Shown here: positions 10,901 to 22,900 of the stretch, piece after piece
Position numbering within the stretch: the first letter of the stretch is position 1
How the letters are laid out: each line of letters starts with the position of its first letter
Assembly (NCBI GenBank): GCA_936450465.1
Contig: OW388293.1
Span: 40,878,982 to 40,942,981, forward strand
Length of the DNA: 64,000 nt
Source of the DNA: Gibbula magus
Taxonomy: Eukaryota > Mollusca > Gastropoda > Trochida > Trochidae
Reading direction: 5' to 3'
Position numbers and translations under genes: made by a program
The notes under the pieces: generated by a model
The model's database searches: none
The model's input: the letters and a program-made list of their open reading frames with translations, nothing else
Told to the model about the DNA's origin: nothing

Positions 10901-13900
10901 TCGTCGTAGGTGAGTTATTCTTGGTGGATTTAGGACTATTTCTCGGACCGTCGAGATCTCTCCTTTAATCCTTTTTTGTGGTTTCATTTTCTGATTTGGG
11001 TTTCCTGTTTGTAGGATTCCGCTCAGTTGCCACGTCCTGCTATTACTAGTGCTTTTGGGGGTCCTCGCTGTTGGTCCTTTCCCTCCGTCCTACTGTCGAA
11101 TCAACATGCACTAGTAAAAGTAGGGTAAGTATTAAAAATTTGTTAAAATCTAAATATTTTAGATATTTAAAAATACTTACCCTACTTTTAGGGTTTATAC
11201 CCACCCATCGTTGGATCAACTACCTCCCCGCATCTAGGACCTCGCTCGGACTGACTCTAGGAAATGTGAGGTTTTCATATCACTGCGCACGCAGCTATGT
11301 GGATTGCACTACACTTCCGGGTAGTGACGTGCCCTAGAGCCAGTCTGTCTACACTTCACTACAGTTACGTTAGGATCCTGTCTCAGTCACGTTTTCAATC
11401 CTTCATCGGATCATATAGGTAATATGCACTAGTAAAAGTAGGGTAAGTATTTTTAAATATCTAAAATATTTAGATTTTAACAAACTTGCTGCTGGACTCA
11501 AACATAGATACTGTCCTTCCTGTACAAGCTTATTGATGAGTTATTTCAGTATTCAAATTGTCTACTGTGTCTAATCTAAGATGTGCAATCTTGTGATTGC
11601 TGAAAATTATTAACACCCTCAAACAGGGATGCAGATTCAAATTTTTGCCAGTCGGACATTTCATCTTTGACCCAAAAAGACGAACCCGGAAGTAAAAATT
11701 TGTTTATGAATAAAGTATCAGAAAGTATTACTATTTGTTGGTTCTTCATTCATTGCATACTATTAAACATAACACGAAAGCAATTAACGATAACTATTAA
11801 TTTATCATTAACATGCATAAAATGGTTCATAATTTAAAATCAATGTTTACCAACTACGATTTACCGACAGTGCTAGTTTGAGCGAGTTTACACAAGCGAG
11901 TTTACAAGCGAATTTGCGTCAAGATGGACGAGAAAATTCTAATAATTTAATTGCACATAGTTCATCAGAAGTTCAAATCATGGACCAAATGATATATACC
12001 TTCTAAATAATCATTTTAAATTCAAAGGAACTCGTTTTCAATAGCGATATAATTTACGTAAACTCACAACTCGGCAGAGCACGTGGTCCAACTATTTTCC
12101 ATACGACTATTTCCTATTCAAGATGTAGTTACGAATTTGAACTTATTCTAATAAGATTACTTTTATATTTTATTTGGAGACATATTTCGCAATTGTAAAT
12201 GAATAATTATAGAATAAAAAGAACTAATGTAAACGCAAGAGAAATTGGAGTTTTTAAATTAGCGTACCTCTTTATAACGTGTGTCATCATGTAAATGCGA
12301 TCGCGTGTTCGTAGCGTCATACAAACGGTGTTTGACTACATAACGTCTCGTGAAATAATATTGCTAATTATTCGTTTTTGATAGGTTTATTTATTTTGAA
12401 TTTGTATAATAGCTTTACCATACATCGATATTGATCTATCATATTTTGTTTCAATATGTTACCTATGTTTTATGAACGAGATATTATTAAATTTATCGAG
12501 ATTCAAAGTAGCAAAATCTTAATCTGTAACAAATTCATGAATCACCGGTACGGTGAAGCCACACGTTCATGCAATGTTTATCTTTGACAAAATTTGTTTA
12601 CAATGCGATTTTAATGAAATCTTTTTCGTAAATAATGTTGTGAAATGGGTCATATCTTTCAGTCACTCAATGACACTGGAAATTTCAATTAAATATCAAA
12701 CGGTAAGTGTTTTTTTCTGCCGACAATTATAATTTACTGAAGATAATGACGATTGACGTCGTGCCTCATGCTGTGAAGAAAAAATGTGACTTCTTGACTG
12801 GATCAACATATTTCAATTTCATAAACAATTATGACCGACACAAGCAGGGCCGTTTGCCTTTATTTAATATGCTTGTAAGTTTAGTTTTCCTTTTATTTTC
12901 TGCAATCGGTCAACTGATGTCCGATAGGTCAATTTTCGATTCGGTCAAACTGGATTTACAATCGGACATGTCCGGCAAATAGACCCATTTCTGCATCCCT
13001 GCCCTCAAAGGTGGAGTTCACTCATTGAAAAAGGGGGTTCGTCAAATTTACAAGGAAACATTTTCGAAAAGGTGGGTTTAGAACCCCGTGAACCCCCCTA
13101 TGGATCTGCTACTGGGGTTGCTCAGACTGTTGTTGCCTGACCGTACCGTGATATCTTCTGCCCACAGCTGGACGAGGTTCTGGCGGATAGGAAGAAGGAG
13201 ATGAAGGAGAGTCAGAAGAAGGAGCTGGAGAAGATGAGGAAGTCTCACGAGGAGGAGGTTCGGAAATTGAACCAGGAGTACTCGGACAAGGTGATTTCTT
13301 CTTCTCAAGATATTTTTCTAATCTATTTGAAATTTGAAAACAGGAAGATTTTCTGGATAACAACTACTTTAAATATGAAAACACACGATGTTTCAGAGTA
13401 TATACTCACTCCTTCATCAGATGGAATGTTCCACCTGATGAAGGAATGAGTATATACTCTGAAACGTCGTGTATTTTCACATTAAAGAAGTTATTATCCA
13501 GAAAATCTTCCTTTTCTTATGACTGCCACTTCTAAATGCCCTTCAAAGACCTATTTGAAATTTTGCTAATCAACTATGGCCTTGTGAGTTAAGTCACTGG
13601 CCAATCCAGTTATTGCCTCTGTTAAAGTTCTGGTTCCTGTTAATTGGCCTCTTTGATTTGAAGCATAATAAGTTAAAAACATTGTTACATTTAAGATTTG
13701 ATTCAGATTCTCCCAGGTATTTCATCCTGTTGTTTTTCTTGACAGAGCCAATAGCTGCATTGCAATACTTCAATGATGAAACTTAACTGAACTCATTAAA
13801 AATATTGACAGTGTATCCTGTTCCACCCAGGTTTGAAATAGATATGAGTTAGTGTCGAGAAGCAGGAAGGCTTGTCGTTTCTCCAGGGATGTTGTGAAGA

Positions 13901-16900
13901 TATATTTTGATAGTCACATTATATTTGTGAATGAAAAGATTAATTTTCATGATGTCTTGATGAAATATGCTTTTCTAAAATGTTGCGACCCCAATTTCTC
14001 TTCCACAGTTGGCACGAGAGGAGCGTAACCAGACGAGCATGTACGAGAGTGAGAAGCGCAAATTGGAGAAACAACACACACAGGAACTGGACAGTGTTCG
14101 CAGACAGCACACACGGAAGAGAGAGAGTCTCCAGGAGCAGATGGAGGATGAGGTAATGACGACATCTATATGGTTGAAAATATTTTCTGGAATAGCTCAT
14201 GCTCACTTCACAAACTATTACACTCGAAAATGTAGCATATAGCATTTACAAAATTGGTAAAAATTTGTGTATTCGCTCGAAAAACCCCAATGATATGCAT
14301 GTTAATTATGGTGGCAATTCGGGTGAATCAAAATATGATATTAGAGTTATGGCCCTTGACTTGCATGGTTCCCTAAAGCTGGCCGACAATACCTGTGTTC
14401 TAAGGTAGGTAACATCTGTTTTTATGAGGAGAAGCATGTTCTAAATTTAATTTGATGCAGCTAAGACACGCAAGGAAACTCTGCTATACTTATGTTTGTG
14501 AAACATTTCATCCGTGCAGGAGGAAGAGGTTAGAGAGAAGAATGCGGAGATGGAGAGGAAGAAGAAGGACATCGACAAGGCTATGAAGAACATGGACCTG
14601 CAGGTATAATATCATAGCACGGGATAGATAGATAGAGAGATAGATAGATAGATAGATAGATAGAGTCATCGAAAGGTCGTCTTATTTACATGCAATACCT
14701 GTTCCCCATCTTTCAACCAAATATGGTGAATAAAATTAGAATGATTACTTTACTGTTTACAAATATTTCTGTCAGCCCATGCTATATTTTGTGAGTTTTC
14801 TCAATCTGATGATAGTGTTCATGGAAATATGAAAGATGTCACTTTGTTGTGGAATTAGCAAAATAGGTAGATTTCATCTTAGAATGGTTAGACATCACTA
14901 TTACACACAATGTTACATCATTGAAGTAACTGACAGTACAACAAAGGTGCAGCTTTTCCAGATATTACTCTAGTGGGACAATTTTGGACATCACATTCAC
15001 ATCACATCACATTTCCCTTCACAAAGCATATAATAAACAGAACTGTTTGATTTTATTTGAGTATGCCACTCATTAAAATATGAAAAATAAGTCATATGAA
15101 AACTATAATATCCTCTATATCTTATTTTACAGGAGCAAAGACTTCAAGAGAGAAGACAGAAGTTCAATGATGAACAGAAAGATTTGGAGAATCAGCAAGA
15201 TGTAAGTTACAGTTGATCCCTTGTAATTAAAAACTATATTTTGGTGCTGCCGCAAAGAAACTCCAAAGTGTTGTCTTTATCTATTTTGAATGCACTCTTC
15301 TCTCTGTCCAACCAAGGCGGCGTTCGGTAAGCGAGGAGAGTCGCTGAGTAGCCTGGAGCTGCAGAGGATGAGAGAAGAGAGGAAACAGCTGCAGGAGGAA
15401 GTGACGATAGAGAGAACGGAGCTGGAGACTGTGAAGAATGAGAAGAGAGTGCTGGAGGGAGATGTGCTCAAACTGAAGATGACTCGGGACCAGAACACTC
15501 GCAAACTCAAGTATGGATGAACCTTCACCTTCAACTCCTTGAATATGTCCGGATAGCCTGTCTCACATAGACCAATTCCATATTTGTTAACATGTGAAAT
15601 GGCCACTAAGAAGGTTTTACATGGCTACATTTGACCATTTGCTTAATCATGAGATCTTGACTCACTTTGCATAAAACCCTTAAGGTTAAAATGACCCAGT
15701 GTTAACACTATAGGCAAAAGGTATTCTTACTTTGTTTAGCTTGTTGTAAAACTGAACTTCATAAAACAAAGCTATAGATCCTAACACTACAGTAGAACAC
15801 GGATATAATTAATACGGATATAACAAATAAATGGATATAGTGAAAAAAATGTATAAGTCCTGTCAAAAGCCATATATAATAATATATATATAATGTTAAA
15901 CGCGAATAGCGAACACTGGATACAGCGACATGAATTCTTTGGTCCCTTGGAGTTGATTATATCCGTGTTCTACTGCATTTATAAGTGACTGTTGGATGTT
16001 ACAGTGAGTTGAAGGAGAAGCTGGAGAAGAAGACCCAGGAACTAGACAAGCTTCATCTGAGAATCACGGCCGCTATCAACGAGAACGAGAGTGTAGCCAG
16101 AGAGAGTCGACGCAGTGTGACAAGACCAGCAGACCAAACCGCAGGTCGACTGTCCATGGATGATCTAGAGACCTTCAGCCATCGTCCAGCTAGTGGCCTC
16201 CTCCTCAGTGAGGAGGACTCTTCTTTACATGGTGAGGAGAAGTTAGAAGCATTTACAATTCTTACAGCACTGGATAAGGTTTTTATTTATTTTCTTCTAC
16301 TTTCATGATTTAAACGATTTTGGATTACTGAGAACAAACCTTTTGCTCAGCGAAATATTGGTTTCTCTGTTGAAATACGTTAAAGTTCTCAGTCATTTTA
16401 CTAGTTATACAGTCCTGCCTTTTTTTGTTTAATAATGATTTTAGATTTGATACTCTCATTACAATTTGTCACTGCTCAAGCTCAGGAATCATCTGTTGTT
16501 TCTTGCAGTTCCTAAGAAGAAGAGTGTGCGAGTTACTGATGATGCTGAGCTTGTAAGTTTTGTTACTTGTCAAAATTCATCAAACCTCTGTCGTGAATGG
16601 GATTATGTAACCCTTCAGATGCTCTTGAATATTGCTAATAACATTACAAGTGCCCTTGGGGGCTAACTAGGAAGTATGCTTTAATATAAAACTGTCTTTT
16701 AATGAAAAAAAAAAATAATTGCATGTGTTCAAGTTTTTGCAAATTTGAAGGGGAGACAACTCTACATGCAGGGATGTTTAGTTAGTGTTTAGTAGCAAAG
16801 AGACAAATATAATATCATCTTGACTAAAGGGATCCTTGATTGCTAGATATACAAGTTCATCATTCATATTAATTGGGCAAGAGTCCAATTAGCTCTTCAA

Positions 16901-19900
16901 TTATATTTGACTTTATTGAAGAAATGAAGGATCTAATGAAGGATCGGTAAGAAAGTTAAATTATTTCTGGTTCCATTCTGGATTTGTGAACTCCACATCT
17001 CCACAGCTATCTTGTCTATGGATGTCAGTGCTTGCTTTGTGTGTTACAGATCTCAGCGAGCGTGCTGGACATCCTGTCAGATGATGAGAATGATCTCGAC
17101 TCTCTTATGTCAGGCACAGCGGGGAGGTGAGTAAAGCTTCAGTAGTCACATATGTATGTACAGGGACTAGATAACAGGGATTTACATATCAGATGGCACT
17201 TGTTTCAAGAAATAAGTGTCTTAAATTTGTAGTATAAAAAATTCCCATAATAACCTGATAATATTAACCTAAAAATTATTTAAAGAGATATTTCAACTTA
17301 TCGTGATAAAAAGGACTTTTTCTTAATCATTTTCCATATTTTCATCCATTTATTTCAAGTATATTTATCGAATATGCCAGGTTGCTGAGGGATCACTTGA
17401 AGAAGGAGAGTTCATCGATAGGTATGGCTAAAGTCTTCCTACGCAAACAACGACAGTCTCTCAAGCGACGCCAGGCTGCTCTTGCCGCTGCCAAACAAGA
17501 ACTCTCCAAAGATATGAGTCGTGCTAAAGAATCAGTGAGTAAACACACTATAAACATGATTTTATTGATTATTATTGCTTGCAGATTTTAAAATCCATTA
17601 ACATACTTTTACCTTGCTGTCAGTTTGTTTGTTCATTGCTTACAATGAAAGGTTTTGATTTTGTGCTTCTTTTTGCTTACAAAATTACTCTCTTGAGAGA
17701 ACATCAGGAAGGTGTGTGATTCATATTTGTAGCGGGGTTGGCGTCAAGTTTTGTTCGGAATGAACTCATGAGAGTGAAAGTTATGATGTGAGTATGTGTC
17801 TGTATACTGTTCATACTCTGGTTGCTATGAACTTTGTTCCATAGTCGATAGCACTAGCTTTTATGTGATATTTAATTTTAGATTTATATTTAAGTGAGGC
17901 TACTTGTCTTGGCTTTATTTAATGTCAATTTCATTCAAACACTTCTTCTAAAACTAAAACTATCGCTTAGCATAAAATCATTCATTTACTTCTGTCCACC
18001 AGAACCTGCCAGAAGACAGGACCAGAGTTCTGGATGACGTCCGGTCAAGTCTGGAACTTGAGGCTCTCAAACTGGATGAGATGGAATTGCAAATGGCCGC
18101 TGGATCTCGGCTGGTGAAGGAGAAGGAGATGAAGATCCGTCAGCTGGAGAACTATAATGTAAGATCATATTTTGTTGTTGACATGGTAGCCCGACAAGTC
18201 TGGAGTAGTGATAGATACTTGATGTAAAGGAACACCTACAGAACACTGCAAGCAAGTTAATCTTTTGGTTCATATCTATCCTTTTACCAAATTACAATGT
18301 TAGAGTGGTCTGTCATGTACTAGCAGATCCTTTTCAACTGTTTATACCACTTTGCATAATAATTCTCTAACACTTGTATTTCACTTAGAAGTCATTTTGA
18401 ACCGTTTGTCAATTCGACCACTCAGTTAAACTTAGGTGGAAGAAACGACAAAGGAAGATGGTGTACCGTTATCTTGAGATGAATTGAATATTACACACTT
18501 CACAAATTGATTATCATCATCATGATCCTCAACAGGGTAGTGACAGCGAGAGGAGTGAGACAGACTACAATCCGTTTGAACACCCCTACCGCCCAGTGAC
18601 CCTCCCGTCTCTAGACATCAGCGAGGACGACGCTAGCAGTGGTATCAGCAGCACCGACTACAACCTGGAACACTTCATACAGGGTAGGTGTCTTCTAGGT
18701 ACAGGTCCCTGCTAAAATAGGATCTTTCATACCCTAACATCACCTGTTGCTTGGGGAAGAGGTTATATTGCAACAATTCAGCAGCTACATATCTCATTGT
18801 TAACGAGACTTACAGAGGAAAATATTAAGGAAAAATAAAAACATTTGTCATTAGTGGTATACCATTTGTCTTTTCCTGAGTAACCTCCCTTGCTCATGAA
18901 ACAAGTGAACACAAAAGTGAAGCTATTTTTTCAACCTCATGTCAAATTTCATCATCAATAAAAGATGTTTGACATTAGGCCTCGTATATTTCCTTACACC
19001 AAAGTAGAGATGTCTTGTGCTTTGAACATTGTGTTGTAGCGCAGCCTATAATGAGAATATCCTTTATTGTGATCAGGTCTATACAAGCCTCAGTCCCACC
19101 AGCCAGCTCCAGCTCCAGCTCCCCCCGGGTCCAACTCCTCCTTCCAGAATGAAAGAGTAGCGAACACGGAGCACAACCCCATAACTCAGTCCCTGTACAA
19201 GATCAACACAGAGCTGTCCCATGTCCTCGGTCTCATCAACACACAGGGCACGACTCCGGCACCGGCACCAACACACACAGCAACAAGTCACTCTACGGGT
19301 AAGCTACTTAGGCTAAAAACCAAACGTGAACTGTTTTTTTAGTTTGTGTGCCTATCAATTTTGTAATGTCATTTAAAAACAAAAATATTAATTTGACGCA
19401 TCATTTTGCTAATAGCTAAAATCCATTTGCCCAGCAAACATTTATTTCTGTTTTGTATACTTCTTCTACTTTCAAGCTATACTCTGATAGAAAAAATAAA
19501 ATGTACTCCTCCCTCTTCATTATTTGTTAAAAAAAATTTTAAAAGTAAATTCCTATTCCCGTTGTCACTCTTGAAGAAATGTAGCCGAGAAATATTTAAC
19601 TATATTTTGTATGCATCGTCAGTATTGAATTGTTGGATAAGGAGTCTTTCAGTGATAACAATTTTCAGCTTTGTTTACTTGTTTTACTTTGGCTAAAACT
19701 CCTGAAAACAAGCTCATTAAATAACTATGATGTAAAAAACATCATAGTAAATTTAATGAGCTTGTTTTGAGGAGTTGTTTTTTGGACTGATCTTATGCTT
19801 GTAATGTACGAATCACTATACTCCCAGGATAATGTATTTCTTCTCTGTAGCTCTGTAACTGTAACTGTAAGTTAAATGTAAAGACTCCCAGATGATTGGA

Positions 19901-22900
19901 TTTGTGATTTGAGTTTACCTTGGGGTAAATGTTTGCAGTTAGACTTAAACCTTTTTTTGAAATTTCTTCTGAACATAAAATGTAAAAGAGTGTTGAGTTA
20001 TGAGATCTGTACCTATCCTCCTCTGACAGCGTCCTCCAAGCAGCAGTATCCCATCTATGTGCCCCACGCTCCCGTCACTCCGTACTCCGCCTGGGCCACC
20101 GATAACCCCTACATGTGAGTACACGTTGAGGGGAATGTTGTGAAATGACCCACTAAGTGTTTATGTTTGTCTACCTTCAATTGTTTCAACTATTTTTTCA
20201 TTTGCTTGATAACGCTTTTACCATCCACATTGAAATGTTATGCTCCTGCAATGAAGATTACTTAAATAAATAAATAAAAATAAATGACTATTTATGTAGC
20301 GCCTTATCCACAGGGCATATGCTCAAGTCAATCCTTCATCTAACTAGTTTCTAAATACCCCTTACAGAAGTAATATTTCATTATCTGTGACTGTAACGTG
20401 ACTTTCCATGAATAAAACAAAGAAGAAAATAATAACACTTAAAAGTATGCCATATTACTTGAGCAAATTTCTGTATTACTACTTAGTCTTAGTACTGTAT
20501 TAAAATAGAATTTAGCACCAAGGCATGTTAGTTTCCAACACACCTGTTCATGTAATAATCTCTATGTTTCACATAAACGCACTTAGTGTAAAGAATGTAC
20601 TGATAACCTGTTGTTATTACAGCCACTCACCCCAGCACTCAGTATCTAGCTATACCAACCTGGCACAGACAGCAGAGATGTCCCTCGAGAGGAAGTGGAG
20701 GAAATACTTTGGTGGTAGGTATTCTACATCCAGTATGACAAATCTTGAAAACCTTGAAAACTATGTCAACATTTGCACCAATAAAAACCTTCAAAATATT
20801 ATAAAGTATTTCCAAGTTTAAACCATACAAAACAAGTCTAATCCTGAGCAATGACCCAAGACATAATTCAACATCAACTTCCACCCACAAGATAATCATG
20901 TACCATTGCCTGAATCTCTGATTTTCTTTTATAATTTTTGTTTGCGATCATTGGGCAGCAGCATTGAATCATGAAAAGAAGAAAAGATTTTATGCACATA
21001 TTTATTCATAAATATCACATATTTTGCACACTCACATAAATATTGATTCATTTTGATGACAAAATGCAGCTCTTAGGAGAATGGGTAAGTATTAGATACA
21101 ATCAGCACTATAGGACCATATTGTGTTTCTACACTACACTTCTCAAGCATGTCGATGAAGTTCACAATTCTCCAGAACTAGACCCCTGATGATGGTCTTC
21201 ATGTATTGGTCTTGTCTGCTACCATGGGACATGGGTGCATAGTCGTCATCACTCTCGTCACTCATGTAGTCATTTTCATGCACAGATATGACACTGACGT
21301 CTTGATGGCCAAACATATTCTCTGATCCTCGGCTATCATCTGATGTTGTGTCTGCAAAACTGACATCAGCAACACTACTGTCTGCGTAAGTGGCGTCTGC
21401 TTCACTAGCACCCTCACTACTCCTGTCTGCTTCACTGCTCCCGTCTGGACAGTAATACTGGTTATCCAGTGGTTCTATGGACGTCTGCTGTTGATCTGAG
21501 TCACCTCCAGACGTCTGATTGTCATCTGACCCACGGATCTCAAGAGCTTCCTGCAGCATCTGCTGAAGATGGTTGTCACCTGACCACTGAAGATCACTGT
21601 CATCTGACCATCTCTCATGGGAGTCATCTGTCCATCCCCCAATAGATGTCTCATGGTCATCATCTGACAACCTGATTTCTCTGGCCTCCAACATCTGCTG
21701 AGAGTCACTGCTGTAGGAGTCATCTGACCATCTGCCCTCAGAAGTCTCGTCATCATCAGATCCCCGGATTTCTCTGGCCTCCTGCATCATCTGATGAAGC
21801 AAAGCATTCTGGTCATCAGACTGACTGCCCTGTGAAATCTCCTGGTCAACATCTGACCCTCTGATATGTCGAGCCTCCTCTGACAGGTGATGGACGGTGT
21901 TGCTGATGGCGTCCTGGACCTGTCTCCACTTGTTCTCCTTGTACAGCTGAAACATCTGCCTCACTCCCTCCATGATACACCGCCTCTGGGCCAGCTGCAT
22001 CCCGTGGATGATGTGGCCTTCATCCAGCTGCTTCAGCATCTTCAGCATCAAGCTGTGCATCTCTCGATCTGAAATTGAGGAAATAATCATAAGATATCAT
22101 GCCCATCAAATACAAATCCCTCAATTGCATTTACTTTAATTTCTTCAAGAATAATCATCATAATTTGTGTATTGTGGCTTTGTCAGATAAGTCGCAGTTT
22201 CTTTGTACTTTGAAATGAGAAATTAATCATACATGACTTCTCTTGATAACTTCTTGATGACTTCTCTTGTGTTCAGAAATATGCCTGCTCATGGCCAATA
22301 CCAGGGATATAATTCAAGAATAATTTCCTGTAAGCTATTTCCTCTGTAAGCTATTTAGTCAGCAGAAGGGGGAGTCAACTGGCAACATTGACCTATCAGC
22401 AAGTAATATTGTAGTTTAAAATAAAGTACAACAGTATCTGAGAAGACTCACCAAGAATGACAATCTGGATAACAGCATTATCGTGGGCAGCCAGCAGATT
22501 TCTCAGTGAAGCTTCCATCTTCTGAGCTGGTGGTGATCTACTGTGAGTGTTAGGTGAATTGATTCCTTTCCAGATTCAACCCATCTTTATACCAGTTCAC
22601 TGGAAGCCAGTGGAACAACAGAGGGAATACTTCTTTCAATATCACTTTAGTCCAATTTAAGCTTCAGAGCTCACTGTGGAAATTTTCTTGTATCATTTTA
22701 ACCTTTTGGATGATCAAAAGGTCAATAAGAATGAAGTGATTTCGGTGTTGTTGTTCTCTTGTTGATTTGACAGATAATTGATTGGATTGTTTGAGGTGAG
22801 GATTAGTTTGTTCATTGTCAACGCTTGATGATCAAAAGGTTAGGAAGAATGATGTGATTTGGGTATTGATCTTCTCTTGTTGATCAAAGGGATAATTGAT

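Larger units (their letters stand above)
4614..11484 (+). mobile_element. DIRS-type tyrosine-recombinase retrotransposon, about 6.87 kb, inserted in a CEP164 intron
   Basis: The full DIRS architecture is visible. Inverted terminal repeats of about 200 bp (4616-4814 and 11258-11484) flank a Gag ORF, an overlapping RT/RNase H ORF, a Dam-like methyltransferase segment and a tyrosine-recombinase ORF. An internal complementary region at 11107-11190 follows. The right end extends about 27 bases beyond the repeat shared with the left end. The internal region is the reverse complement of right end joined to left end, as expected for elements that replicate through a circle. No target duplication flanks it: the left flank reads ATAAGCACT and the right flank CTTGCTGC, with AA shared at the ends. 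It has the same orientation as the host gene. DIRS elements are established in protists, fungi and animals. The copy looks young but not clearly intact (a Gag frameshift and an in-frame TGA). Confidence 0.93.

Noticed and set aside
12707..12982. 91-residue frame in the hAT element
   Set aside because: It has no hAT transposase motif, AT-rich composition, and lies next to the terminal repeat.
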